This document shows positions 27,506 through 36,291 of a stretch of 64,000 nt of DNA, piece after piece. Position 1 is the first letter of the stretch; each line of letters starts with the position of its first letter. The translations under genes were made by a program, and so were the position numbers. The DNA comes from Microbispora hainanensis. GTDB taxonomy: Bacteria > Actinomycetota > Actinomycetes > Streptosporangiales > Streptosporangiaceae. The notes under the pieces were generated by a model. The model made no database searches. It worked only from the letters and a program-made list of their open reading frames with translations, and had not been told where the DNA came from. The DNA lies in contig NZ_VIRM01000011.1 of the NCBI RefSeq assembly GCF_006874475.1, positions 111,881 through 175,880 on the forward strand, read 5' to 3'.

Positions 27506-27844
27506 ATGGGCATGGAGCCGATATCTCTCGACGCGCGTGCCAGGGAACTCCTCGATCGCGCCGCCACGGCGTCCAGCGGGCGCGCGGCCGACACCGTGTA
27601 CGGCGGCCACGAGCACGCGCTGCGCCAGACGCTGCTCGCCCTCACCGCCGGGACCGGCCTCGCCGAGCACGAGAGCCCGGGTGAGGCGACCCTGCTGGTG
27701 CTGCGCGGTCATGTACGGCTGACCAGCGGCGACGCCTCCTGGGAGGGGCGCTCCGGCGACCTGCTGACCATCCCGGACGCCCGGCACGCACTCGACGCCG
27801 TCGAGGACAGCGCGGTCCTGCTCACCGTCGTCAAACGCCCCTGA
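27506..27844 (+). CDS. Small cupin-domain protein
   Basis: 112 residues, one cupin barrel: LAEHESPGEATLLVLRGHVRL and GDLLTIPDARH give the two cupin motifs, with His residues suited to metal binding. The N-terminal helix contains ASSGRAADTVYGGHEHALRQT, seen in actinomycete stress-linked cupins. Function unknown. ATG at 27506 is chosen; a second ATG at 27512 is possible. It is divergent from YjdF across 256 bases in which nothing else was seen. Confidence 0.75.
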   Translation: MGMEPISLDARARELLDRAATASSGRAADTVYGGHEHALRQTLLALTAGTGLAEHESPGEATLLVLRGHVRLTSGDASWEGRSGDLLTIPDARHALDAVEDSAVLLTVVKRP

Positions 27845-27926
27845 GCATCGCCACGCCGCGTCACCTCACCAGGCCCTCTCCCCCGAGCCTGACTCCGTCC
27901 GCATATTCGCCTAAGTGTGACGGCCT

Positions 27927-28100
27927 GTGGTTCTCAATCTGTGGTGGCTGAACTCGATCGCGTTCGCCGATCCCTCCTACGAACAGCGCGCGCAGGAGGC
28001 GGCTGGTGGGGTCGGCGAGTTCGTTTCCCTGGAGGAGGCTGTTCCCGACTGGGAGGAGCCACTGCGTAACGCCTCATCGGCGGCTGCGGTCCGGGACTAA
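27927..28100 (+). CDS. Short hypothetical ORF or gene remnant
   Basis: 57 codons from GTG 27927 to TAA 28100, with an in-frame stop just upstream. The product is Trp/Glu-rich (VVLNLWWLNSIAFADP at the start). The sequence is less GC-rich than its neighbours, and no clear ribosome site was found. It overlaps the 3' end of the next gene by four bases. It could be the tail of a lost gene; no family was recognised. Confidence 0.3.
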   Translation: MVLNLWWLNSIAFADPSYEQRAQEAAGGVGEFVSLEEAVPDWEEPLRNASSAAAVRD

Positions 28101-28531
28101 GCGGCCTGGAGGACGCAGCCCAGGGCGAGCAGCGACACGACCTTCACGGCCTCCAGCGCCACGTAGTAGAGGTGTGCTCCCGACCTGTGCCGCGCCGGGT
28201 CCTCGCCGGACAGGACGCGGTCGGACCTGCGGTTGAGCGGCGGGCGTACGACGGCGATCTGGATCGCCAGGACGACGGCGGCGATCAACGTGAGCGCGAC
28301 CACGGCGGTGCCGGGCGATCCGGTGGCGACCGCCACGATCACGACGATGGCCAGCACGGCCTCGGCGGCGTTGAGCGCCCGGAAGACGAGCCGGCCGATG
28401 CCGAGCCCGATCGGGATCGTCACCCCCGGCGCGCGGAACTTCAACGGCGCCTCAATGAAGGAGATCGCCAGCACCATCCCGAGCCAGACGAAGGTGGCCG
28501 CACCGCCCACGGCGGCCGAGGCGGAGTTCAT
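28097..28531 (-). CDS. Integral membrane protein with four helices
   Basis: 144 residues with about four hydrophobic segments (5-25, 45-65, 67-92, 122-143). Conserved-looking features are FIEAPLKFRAPG after the first helix and RPPLNRRSDRVL in the cytoplasmic or outer loop. No family is named with confidence; it resembles small DUF-type membrane proteins of actinomycetes. ATG at 28531 has AGGAG eight bases upstream. Confidence 0.65.
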   Translation of the reverse strand: MNSASAAVGGAATFVWLGMVLAISFIEAPLKFRAPGVTIPIGLGIGRLVFRALNAAEAVLAIVVIVAVATGSPGTAVVALTLIAAVVLAIQIAVVRPPLNRRSDRVLSGEDPARHRSGAHLYYVALEAVKVVSLLALGCVLQAA

Positions 28532-28716
28532 TCCCGCTCTCCTCTCGCACGCGCGAAACCGGCGGAACGGGGCCGGGATCCGGTGAGCTATGCGACCGGT
28601 CGTCAGGTCCGCCGCCGCCCTCGCCCAGGGTTCCACGCGTGGGCGCCGGTCCCCGATCCAGGGTCACGTGCGGGCGACGATCGCACTCCCCGCCGCCCCC
28701 GCGTCCCCATACGGCG

Positions 28717-29832
28717 TCATCTCCAGCCGGTCCGTTGGCGCAGCCAGGCCAGCGCCGGCCGGCCCTGGGCGAGCTGGAACGCGCGGAGCGTGGGGAGGCC
28801 CGGCGGCGGGGGAAGGCTTCCCCGCTGCAGGAAGTAGCCGGTCACGGCGGCCAGGACCGCGGTGACCGCGTCGGGGTCGGCCTTCGCCGCGACCGGGTGG
28901 CCGTCGAAGACCTCGGCGGGCGGCGGCCCGCCCTGCATGACCACGCTCGGGAGCATCCCCAGGAGATCGAACCACGGGGCCGCCAGGCACGCCCAGGGCC
29001 AGTCGACCACGTAGACGCGCCCGTCCGCGGTGAGCAGCAGGTTGTCGGCCCGGAGGTCGGCGTGGGCCATCGTGTCGCCCTCCGCCGCCCGGTCCCAGGC
29101 CGCCTCCAGCTCCGCCAGCCGGTCCAGGTGCCGCCGGGCCCACGCGACGTCGGATCCGTCCCCGCCCAGGCCGCCCGAACCCAGCCTGCCCAAACTCAGG
29201 CCGCCCGAGCCCAGGCCGCCCGAGCCCAGGCCGCCCGAGCCCAGGCCGTCCGCGCCGAGGCCGCCCGAGCCGGCCGCCAGGCGCCGCCATCCCTGGAACT
29301 CCTTCGCGAACCGCTCGCCGGCCGGTGGCACGGCCACGGGCGCGGGGGTGAGCGTGTCGGCCAGCTCGGCCACCGCGCCGAGCACGAGGCCGAGTTCGGC
29401 GGCCGTCCAGGGCTGGGCGGGCGTGCGGCCCTCGACGTCCTCGAACAGCAGGACCACCCAGCCGTCCTCGTCGAAGGAGGCGAGCAGCCGGGGCGCGGGC
29501 GCCGTGGCCGGCAGCGCGGCGGCCACCCGGGCCTCCGCCCGGTGGATGCCGGGGCTGATCGGGTTAGGCTCGGGCCCGACCGCCTTGACGAAGGCCCTGC
29601 CCCCACCGGCGAGCCGCAGGCGTGCCGCCACGCCCGGGGAGAATCCGCCGGGCTGGGTGACGGCCTCGGCCACGCGGTCTCCGAGATGCCGCTCGACGGC
29701 CAGCCGCAGGTGCGCGGGCACCGCGGTCCACGGCAGCCGTACGCCGCCGGCGGGCGGGGGCGGGCCGTCGTCACCGGTACGACGCCGCTCCTCCTCATCG
29801 AGGCCGGCGTGCTCCCCGGAATCGTCGCTCAT
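28717..29832 (-). CDS. Aminoglycoside-phosphotransferase-like kinase family protein
   Basis: 371 residues. The kinase-like fold is recognised by FVKAVGPEPN (ATP lysine), WVVLLFEDVEGR, the catalytic MAHADLRADNLLL and VYVVDWPWAC (metal-binding Asp). Such proteins phosphorylate varied small molecules; the substrate is unknown, and resistance cannot be inferred. Between the lobes (about residues 187-223) lies a stretch of Gly-Ser-Gly-Gly-Leu repeats from 15-bp units. ATG at 29832 is chosen; the ribosome site is weak. Confidence 0.8.
   Translation of the reverse strand: MSDDSGEHAGLDEEERRRTGDDGPPPPAGGVRLPWTAVPAHLRLAVERHLGDRVAEAVTQPGGFSPGVAARLRLAGGGRAFVKAVGPEPNPISPGIHRAEARVAAALPATAPAPRLLASFDEDGWVVLLFEDVEGRTPAQPWTAAELGLVLGAVAELADTLTPAPVAVPPAGERFAKEFQGWRRLAAGSGGLGADGLGSGGLGSGGLGSGGLSLGRLGSGGLGGDGSDVAWARRHLDRLAELEAAWDRAAEGDTMAHADLRADNLLLTADGRVYVVDWPWACLAAPWFDLLGMLPSVVMQGGPPPAEVFDGHPVAAKADPDAVTAVLAAVTGYFLQRGSLPPPPGLPTLRAFQLAQGRPALAWLRQRTGWR
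29167..29274. repeat. 15-bp tandem repeat inside the phosphotransferase gene
   Basis: About seven units of caggccgcccgagcc and variants, in frame, coding Leu-Gly-Ser-Gly-Gly type repeats. Confidence 0.9.
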
Positions 29833-29948
29833 CCCGGCATGATGGGCGACGGGCGGGTAGGGCGGCAAACGAGTTTCGCCGCGATATTCGGTTGGGATTC
29901 CCGCTGGTGCCCGGCACAGTGGATCTCGACCAAGGAGGAGTTCCAACC

Positions 29949-31103
29949 ATGCCGAAGCACATCGCCCCGAAGGTGCTGTCCTGGGCGAGCGAGATCGACG
30001 ACGGGACGATCGACCAGGCCGCCCGGGCGGCGCGCCTGCCGTTCGTGCCCGGTCACGTCGCGCTCATGCCGGACGCGCACGTCGGAATCGGCGCGACGGT
30101 CGGCTCCGTCATCCCGACGGAGGGCGCGATCATCCCGTCCGCCGTCGGCGTCGACATCGGCTGCGGCATGGTCGCGACCGAGACCACGCTCACGGCCGCC
30201 GACCTGCCCGACTCGCTCGACCCGCTGATGCGGCTGGTGGAGCGGCGCATCCCGGCGGGAGTGGGCAAGGGGCACGACGACCGCGCGGTGGACCGTGCGC
30301 TCGGCGACCTGGGCCGGCCGCACACCGGCCTGACGCCCAAGCAGGAGAACACCGTGGCCTGCCAGTTCGGGACCCTCGGCTCGGGCAACCACTTCGTGGA
30401 GGTCTGCCTCGACGAGCGCGACCGGGTGTGGACCGTGCTGCACTCCGGCTCGCGCGGGATCGGCAACCAGCTCGCCACCGCGCACATCAACGGCGCGAAG
30501 CGGCTCATGCGCAGCCTGGCGATCGGGCTGGAGGACTACGACCTGGCCTACTTCACCCAGGGCACCCCGGAGTTCACCGCCTACATCGAGGACATGCTGT
30601 GGGCGCAGCGCTACGCGATGGCATCGCGGGCGCGGATGGACAAGGTGCTGAGCGACGCGCTGTTCCGCGTCGTCGGCTCCGGCACCCGGGTCCGCACGAT
30701 CAATTGCCACCACAATTTCACGCAGATGGAGACCCATCAGGGCAAGGAGCTGTGGATCACCCGTAAGGGGGCGATCAAGGCGGACATCGGGGACGAGGGC
30801 GTGATCCCGGGTTCGATGGGCACGCGGTCCTACATCGTGCGCGGGCGGGGCAACCCGCTGTCGTACAACTCCTGCTCCCACGGCGCGGGGCGCAGGATGT
30901 CGCGCAGCCGGGCGAAGCGCGAGCTGTCGGCGGCGTCGCTGAAAGAGGCGATGCGCGGCCGGACGTGGAACGCCGACCGGGCCGCCGCCCTGGTCGACGA
31001 GCACCCGGAGGCGTACAAGCCGATCGACCAGGTGATGGCGGACCAGAAGGACCTCGTGGAGGTCCGGCACACGCTGCGCCAGGTGTTCAACTACAAGGGA
31101 TGA
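29949..31103 (+). CDS. rtcB: RNA-splicing/repair ligase RtcB
   Basis: 384 residues. Family motifs: MPDAHVGIGATVGSV, VGVDIGCGM (metal-binding Asp and Cys), GTLGSGNHFVEV, HSGSRGIGNQ and the C-terminal YNSCSHGAGR with the His that forms the GMP adduct. It joins 2',3'-cyclic phosphate or 3'-phosphate RNA to 5'-OH RNA using GTP. ATG at 29949 has AAGGAGG upstream. No archease or RtcA gene is adjacent. Its last 13 bases overlap the convergent P450 gene. Confidence 0.95.
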   Translation: MPKHIAPKVLSWASEIDDGTIDQAARAARLPFVPGHVALMPDAHVGIGATVGSVIPTEGAIIPSAVGVDIGCGMVATETTLTAADLPDSLDPLMRLVERRIPAGVGKGHDDRAVDRALGDLGRPHTGLTPKQENTVACQFGTLGSGNHFVEVCLDERDRVWTVLHSGSRGIGNQLATAHINGAKRLMRSLAIGLEDYDLAYFTQGTPEFTAYIEDMLWAQRYAMASRARMDKVLSDALFRVVGSGTRVRTINCHHNFTQMETHQGKELWITRKGAIKADIGDEGVIPGSMGTRSYIVRGRGNPLSYNSCSHGAGRRMSRSRAKRELSAASLKEAMRGRTWNADRAAALVDEHPEAYKPIDQVMADQKDLVEVRHTLRQVFNYKG

Positions 31104-32374
31104 ACCGCCGGGCGCGGCCGTTTAGCCCCCGCCGTTGCGGGGGACGAGGCCGCCCCGGCCGGCCGCAGGACGAAGCCGCTCGCCACCCGGGCCGGGATCC
31201 GGTAGGGCGAGATGGTGAGGTCCTGCTCCGGCACGGTGTAGTCCAGCGTGGCCAGCCGCGGCGCGAGGGCCTTCAGCAGGCCCACGGCGACCGGCTCTCC
31301 CGGGCACCGATGGCCGGTCGCCGGGTCGCCCCCGCCCTGCGGGATCAGGTCGTACGGGCCGATCTCGCGGCCGGCGAAGCGCTGCGGATCGAACGCGTAC
31401 GGGTTCGGCCAGAGCGCCGGGTCGTGGTTCTGGCCCCAGATGTCGAGCAGCACGAGCCAGTCGGCCAGGATCTGCTCGCCCTTCCAGGTGAGGTCCTTGA
31501 CGGCGGTTCCCGCGACGAACGGCGCGAAGGGGTAGAAGCGCCGCACCTCATGCGCGAACGCCTCGGCGTACGTGCCGTCGGTGTCCTCGGCCAGGTGGAC
31601 GCGGGTGACCGGCCAGCGGTGCAGCGCGTGCGCGGCGAACGTGACGAACCAGCTCACCGCGACGGTGGGACGCACCAGGTTGAGCAGTTCGACCGCGGCG
31701 ATCCGGGGCGCGAGCGGCTCCCCGTCGGGCTCCAGGTGGCGGGCGGCCACGGCGAGCGCCGAGGTGTCCGGCACCCGCAGGGCGCCGCGGCGCACGTCCT
31801 CGACCATCCCCGCCAGCCACGCCTCGCGCCGCCTTCGGGCGGCGCGGGCCCGCCAGTGCCGCGGGCCCGGTGACCCGAAGCCGTCGACCAGCGCGACGAG
31901 GTCGGCGGCGAGGGGCGCGGTCTCCTCCTCGGCGAGCGGGATGCCCGCCCACCGGCACGCTCCCCGGGTGATGACGCGGGCGGCCTCGTCGAAGAGCACG
32001 ACGTGTCCTCTGCCGGGCCAGGTCGCCACCGCCGCGTCCCACGCCGCGGTGGTCTCGCCCACCAGGGCGGCGACGCTTTCCGGCGTCAGCAGGGACATGA
32101 ACATGCCCTTGCGCGCCCGGTGCGCGGCCTGGTCCAGCGTGTGCACCGCGCCGTGGCCGAACAGCGTGCTCTTGATCGGCTCGGGCAGCGCGGGCGCCCG
32201 CTGGACGTGGTTGTCGTCATAGAAGAACCGGACGGCGTCCGGCCCGCGCAGCACGACGGCGCGCCGGCCCGTCAGCCGGGTGTGGACCATCTCTCCCTGG
32301 CTCTCCCGCCGGCGGGCCGGCAGCCAGGCGTAGCCCTCGAGCAGCAGGAGCAGCGTGGTGTCGAGCAGCGGCAT
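31091..32374 (-). CDS. CYP152-family cytochrome P450 (fatty acid peroxygenase/decarboxylase type)
   Basis: 427 residues. CYP152 hallmarks are the haem loop LIPQGGGDP...HRCPGE with the Cys ligand, VRRFYPFAPF, and NLVRPTVAVSW with the Arg-Pro pair that binds the fatty-acid carboxylate. At the place matching residue 85 of P450-BSbeta (Gln) and OleT (His), this protein has His, in AVHTLD. These enzymes use hydrogen peroxide to hydroxylate or decarboxylate fatty acids without a redox partner, and no ferredoxin gene is nearby. ATG at 32374 has AGGA five bases upstream. Confidence 0.9.
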   Translation of the reverse strand: MPLLDTTLLLLLEGYAWLPARRRESQGEMVHTRLTGRRAVVLRGPDAVRFFYDDNHVQRAPALPEPIKSTLFGHGAVHTLDQAAHRARKGMFMSLLTPESVAALVGETTAAWDAAVATWPGRGHVVLFDEAARVITRGACRWAGIPLAEEETAPLAADLVALVDGFGSPGPRHWRARAARRRREAWLAGMVEDVRRGALRVPDTSALAVAARHLEPDGEPLAPRIAAVELLNLVRPTVAVSWFVTFAAHALHRWPVTRVHLAEDTDGTYAEAFAHEVRRFYPFAPFVAGTAVKDLTWKGEQILADWLVLLDIWGQNHDPALWPNPYAFDPQRFAGREIGPYDLIPQGGGDPATGHRCPGEPVAVGLLKALAPRLATLDYTVPEQDLTISPYRIPARVASGFVLRPAGAASSPATAGAKRPRPAVHPL

Positions 32375-32472
32375 ACGTCCTGACTGCCCGCGTTAATCCG
32401 GTGGAAACGGACACCGCCCGTCCGGCCGGAGCCGGACGGGCGGGCGTGTGGGTGAGGCGGGATGGGCGGCGA

Positions 32473-33639
32473 TCAGGCTTGGACGCAGGTGCCGCCGTTC
32501 AGCCTGAAGCCGGTGGGATCGGGGTTGGCGCCGGTGTGGGTGCCGTTGAACCCGATCTGCAGGGACCCGCCGCCCTGGATCACCGAGTTCCACGGCATCG
32601 CCGTGGCGGTGACGTCCTTGCCGGACTGGGACCAGGTGGCCGACCAGCCGCTGGTGACCTTCTGCCCGGCGTCCGGGAGGACGAAGCGCAGCGTCCAGTT
32701 GTTCATCGGCGTCTGCCCCAGGTTGATGATCTTCACCGTTGCCGAGAAGCCGCCGCTCCACGACCACGCGGTGTATTCGATCTTGCAGCTCACCGGAGGC
32801 GGCGTGTAGGTGGGGTAGCCGCCCGACGCCGTGGCCGTCACCAGGTCGGACGGCAGGCTGACGTTGCCGGCGGCGTCCTTGGCCGCGATGACGTAGACGT
32901 ACGACTGGCCGGTGACGAGGTTGCCCTCGGTGAAGTGCGTGCCGATGGACGTGCCCACCCGCGTCCAGCCGGTGGCGGTGCGCCGGTAGACGTCGTAGCC
33001 GACGACCCGGACGTCGTCGGTGGACCCCGTCCAGCACAGCGACGTCCCCTTGAAGTCGGGCAGGCAGTTGGGCTGCAGTCCGGCCGGCTTGGTCGGCGGC
33101 GTGGTGTCGGCCGGGGCGGGGGTCGGCGTCGGTCCCGCACCGAGCGCCGGGGCGCTGACCAGCGCGCTGGGCGGGCTCACATTGCCGGCGGCGTCCCTGG
33201 CCACGACGTAGAACGTGTAGCTCCGGTCGCCGCCCAGGCCGGTGACGACGGCCGTCGTACGGGAGGTGGAGGCCGCCTCGACGAAGCCGTCGGCGGTGAG
33301 GAGGAACACCGAATATTCGGTGACCCCGGTGTCGTCCGAGGACGCCGTCCAGCACAGGCCGACCACGCCGCGGAAGCTCCCGCTCGGCGGCGGAGGCGGC
33401 GGGCACGCCTCGAGATCGCCCGGAGCGGTGGGCGGCGTGACGTCCGCCCCGGGCGCGGGCGACGTGGGCGGCGGGGCCGTGCCGGCCGCGTGGACGGAAC
33501 GCATTTCGGCCGCGTGGACGGCACGCATTTCGGCCGCACTGCCGGCGAGCACGGGCGGAGCGGTGATGTTGGCCACCAGGAGCGCGGCGGCGACGGCGCC
33601 CGCCGCGGCCCACGCGGCAGGCCATGACAGTCTGGGCAC
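32473..33639 (-). CDS. Secreted protein with two fibronectin III domains and a CBM2 cellulose-binding module
   Basis: 388 residues. GTG at 33639 has AGGTGG five bases upstream and starts a signal peptide (about 1-32). Two fibronectin type III domains follow (about 75-165 and 180-275; both contain the VxARDAAGNVS-type strand). The C-terminal CBM2 (about 285-388) shows CKIEYTAWSWSGGF, NNWTLRF and GFNGTHTGANPDP with the expected Trp residues and terminal Cys. No catalytic domain is present, so it probably binds polysaccharide or acts as an adhesin. A short AEMR.VHA duplication follows the signal peptide. Confidence 0.9.
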   Translation of the reverse strand: MPRLSWPAAWAAAGAVAAALLVANITAPPVLAGSAAEMRAVHAAEMRSVHAAGTAPPPTSPAPGADVTPPTAPGDLEACPPPPPPSGSFRGVVGLCWTASSDDTGVTEYSVFLLTADGFVEAASTSRTTAVVTGLGGDRSYTFYVVARDAAGNVSPPSALVSAPALGAGPTPTPAPADTTPPTKPAGLQPNCLPDFKGTSLCWTGSTDDVRVVGYDVYRRTATGWTRVGTSIGTHFTEGNLVTGQSYVYVIAAKDAAGNVSLPSDLVTATASGGYPTYTPPPVSCKIEYTAWSWSGGFSATVKIINLGQTPMNNWTLRFVLPDAGQKVTSGWSATWSQSGKDVTATAMPWNSVIQGGGSLQIGFNGTHTGANPDPTGFRLNGGTCVQA

Positions 33640-33780
33640 GGTTCCACCTTCCGGAGACGAAGTCCGCCAACGATGTCGCCCGGATGATCGGTCGGCCCAA
33701 GGAGCCGGTCAAAGGACCGCCCGCGTCCCCGCCGGTCGTTCCGTAAGGATTGTGAAACTTTCAGCCCGGCAGGCCGCCGA

Positions 33781-33786
33781 TACCGT
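33781..33786 (+). promoter_or_regulatory. -10 box of leaderless epimerase promoter
   Basis: TACCGT, six bases before the ATG at 33793. Confidence 0.45.
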
Positions 33787-33792
33787 GGCGAG

Positions 33793-34812
33793 ATGAAGAT
33801 CGTGGTCACCGGCGCGGCCGGTTTCATCGGGAGCCGGGTCGCCGGGTTGCTGCGCGACGCCGGGCACGAGGTGCGGGGATTCGACCTGCGCGGCGGCGAG
33901 GACGTCACCGCGGGCGACGTGCGGGACGAGGACGCCGTCGCCCGCGAGGTCGCCGGGGCCGACGCCGTGGTGCACCAGGCGGCCAAGGTCGGCCTCGGCG
34001 TCGACGTGTCCGACCTGCCGGCGTACGTGTCGGTCAACGCGCTCGGCACCGCGGTGCTGCTCGCCGCGATGGCGCGGCACGGGGTCTCCCGGCTGGTGCT
34101 GGCGTCGTCGATGGTCGTCTACGGCGAGGGCGTCTACGACTGCGCCGGGCACGGCCGGGTGCGTCCCGGCCCCCGGGCCGAGGAGGACCTGGCAGCCGGG
34201 CGGTTCGAACCGGTGTGCCCGCGCTGCGGGCGCCCGCTGTCGCCGGGGACCGTGGACGAGGACGTCCCGCCCGATCCGCGCAACGCGTACGCCACGAGCA
34301 AGCTCGCCCAGGAGCACCTGGCGGCCAACTGGGCCCGCGAGACCGGCGCTGTGGCGGTCGCCCTGCGCTACCACAACGTGTACGGCCCGGGGATGCCGCG
34401 CGACACCCCCTACTCGGGGGTGGCCGCGATCTTCCGGTCCGCCCTGGAGGCCGGGCGGGCGCCGCTGGTGTTCGAGGACGGCGGACAGCGCAGGGACTTC
34501 GTCCACGTCGGCGACGTCGCGGCGGCCAACCTCGCCGCGCTGGACGCGCTGGAGGCAGCCCCGCCCGGCCGGCTCCGCGCGTACAACGTGGCCAGCGGCG
34601 AGCCCCACACGATCGGCGACCTGGCCGAGGCGCTCAGCGCGGCGCGGGGCGGGCCCGCGCCAGAGGTCACCGGCCGCTACCGGCTGGGCGACGTCCGGCA
34701 CATCGTGGCCTCCCCGGACCGCGCCGCCGCCGACCTCGGGTTCCGGGCGCGGATCCGCTTCGCCGACGGCATGCGCGAGTTCGCCCACGCCCCGCTGGCG
34801 ACGACCGGCTGA
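33793..34812 (+). CDS. NAD-dependent nucleotide-sugar epimerase/dehydratase
   Basis: 339 residues, extended SDR. The TGAAGFIGS loop binds NAD; SSMVVYGEG and YATSK give the catalytic Ser and Tyr-x3-Lys. An inserted CPRCGRP element (about residue 142) is found in a subset related to dTDP-L-rhamnose 4-epimerase. It probably makes a sugar nucleotide for the neighbouring glycosyltransferases. ATG at 33793 is likely leaderless. The 3' end is two bases from the convergent membrane-protein gene. Confidence 0.85.
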   Translation: MKIVVTGAAGFIGSRVAGLLRDAGHEVRGFDLRGGEDVTAGDVRDEDAVAREVAGADAVVHQAAKVGLGVDVSDLPAYVSVNALGTAVLLAAMARHGVSRLVLASSMVVYGEGVYDCAGHGRVRPGPRAEEDLAAGRFEPVCPRCGRPLSPGTVDEDVPPDPRNAYATSKLAQEHLAANWARETGAVAVALRYHNVYGPGMPRDTPYSGVAAIFRSALEAGRAPLVFEDGGQRRDFVHVGDVAAANLAALDALEAAPPGRLRAYNVASGEPHTIGDLAEALSAARGGPAPEVTGRYRLGDVRHIVASPDRAAADLGFRARIRFADGMREFAHAPLATTG

Positions 34813-34813
34813 G

Positions 34814-36187
34814 TCACCAGGGAGATTTCACGAACCCCTGCAGCAGCAGACCCACTGCCGCCTGCACCACGAGCAGGCGGCGGTCTGTCGTACGTCCGGC
34901 AGCCGCGGCCACCCACAGGGCGTACGGCAGCCAGATCCGCTCCACCTCGCCCCTGGTGACGCCGCTGACGTCGAGGGCGAGCACCGCGGCCAGGGCCGCC
35001 AGCGGCAGGATCCGGTCGCGGGCCCGTCCCGGCGCCACGAGCCCGGCGGCGGTGGCCGGGCCGGTCACCAGGGCGAGCACGGCGAGGTTGGCGACCAGGA
35101 AGTACAAGTAGGGCCGTTCCGCGCCGGGATCGGCCGCCCACTCGGCATGGGTGGCGAGCACCCCGGCCGGCCACCAGAACCCCCCGGCGGCGAACAGGGC
35201 GCTCACCGCGGCCATCCCGGCCAGGCAGGCGGCCACGGTCGTCCGCGGCACTCCCACCGCGACCGCCGCGACGAGGGGGACGAGCAGGAACGGCACCATG
35301 CCGTAGCTGAGGTAGGGCAGCGCGCCCAGCGCCAGCCCCGCGCCGAGGCCGAGCACCACCCGGCCCGCCCGGCGCCGCGCGCCGAGCACCAGCAGCGCCG
35401 TCCCCCACGCCCCCACGCCCGCGAACAACGCGTCCATGGTCGTCGCGATCCACACCGCCGCCGGGCACAGGGCCAGGTAGGGCAGCACGCGCCGGGCCGC
35501 GTCCTCACCCGCGACGCGCCACACGGTCAGGCCGATCGCGACCGTGGCCGAGCACCCCGTCACGACCACGAGGAGGGCGGCCCAGAACGGTCCGGGCAGC
35601 CCGGCGGCCGCCAGCGCCCACAGCACCAGCACCGGCAGCGGCGGATGACCGCGTACGTGCGTGGGATAGGCCGGCAGGTCCCGGGTGAACCCGGCGAGCC
35701 AGCCGAGGGGATCGTCGCCCACGGCCCCGAGCCCGGCCAGGTATTCCTGCGGGTGGGTGAACGGCCAGGCCAGCCCGTCCCCCGACACCGCCAGGAGCAC
35801 CGTCCACGCGAGCGACGCGGCGAAGGCCGCCGCCAGCGCCGCGCGCATCGGCAGGTTCGCGGTCAGCCGGGGCAGCACGGGGACCGCGACCGCGGCGAAG
35901 ACCACCGCCGGAAGCAGCGCGGGCGTGGGCAGACGCGCCAGCGCGTGCAGCGGCGGGAGATGGTCGATGCGCAGCCCCCCGCGGGCGTGCAGCAGCCCGC
36001 CCACCGCGAACGCGCCCGCGACCAGCGCCGCCCAGACCACCAGCGCCCGCTGCCGCGTCGTGAGCGCCCGTCGCCGCGCCGTCGCCGCCCGTCCATCCGC
36101 CAGTGCCCCCTGCTGATGCACCGCCGCGCCCTGCTGATCCGCCGGCGCTTCCTGCCGCCCCGCCGGCGCCCCCTGTCGTGCCGTCAC
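34814..36187 (-). CDS. Polytopic membrane protein, GT-C-type glycosyltransferase-like
   Basis: About 457 residues with 11-12 membrane helices. The loop containing THVRGHPPLPVLVL resembles the conserved His-Pro-Pro loop of GT-C enzymes, which use polyprenyl-phosphate sugars. No catalytic pair is certain. GTG at 36187 is chosen because TACGGT lies seven bases upstream; GTG at 36196 overlaps that box. The N-terminal ~45 residues are Gln/Ala/Gly-rich repeats (QQGA), probably not structured. The neighbouring epimerase and GT2 genes support a role in surface glycan assembly. Confidence 0.65.
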   Translation of the reverse strand: MTARQGAPAGRQEAPADQQGAAVHQQGALADGRAATARRRALTTRQRALVVWAALVAGAFAVGGLLHARGGLRIDHLPPLHALARLPTPALLPAVVFAAVAVPVLPRLTANLPMRAALAAAFAASLAWTVLLAVSGDGLAWPFTHPQEYLAGLGAVGDDPLGWLAGFTRDLPAYPTHVRGHPPLPVLVLWALAAAGLPGPFWAALLVVVTGCSATVAIGLTVWRVAGEDAARRVLPYLALCPAAVWIATTMDALFAGVGAWGTALLVLGARRRAGRVVLGLGAGLALGALPYLSYGMVPFLLVPLVAAVAVGVPRTTVAACLAGMAAVSALFAAGGFWWPAGVLATHAEWAADPGAERPYLYFLVANLAVLALVTGPATAAGLVAPGRARDRILPLAALAAVLALDVSGVTRGEVERIWLPYALWVAAAAGRTTDRRLLVVQAAVGLLLQGFVKSPW

Positions 36188-36194
36188 GACCGCC

Positions 36195-36200
36195 ACCGTA
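36195..36200 (-). promoter_or_regulatory. -10 box of the GT-C-like gene
   Basis: TACGGT on the minus strand, seven bases before GTG 36187; decides the start. Confidence 0.4.
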
Positions 36201-36278
36201 GGCGTGCCGGGGCCGCCGTCCGGGCCCTCCGGGCGGCCCCGTAGTCACTTCGTAAGAACTCGGCGGCCCCCTGGGCTC

Positions 36279-36284
36279 TAGCTT
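36279..36284 (+). promoter_or_regulatory. -10 box of leaderless GT2 promoter
   Basis: TAGCTT, seven bases before the ATG at 36292. Confidence 0.4.
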
Positions 36285-36291
36285 CTGCGGC

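Noticed and set aside
28717..29832. Aminoglycoside resistance gene
   Set aside because: Only the general kinase-like fold is seen. The family covers many substrates, and there is no resistance context.
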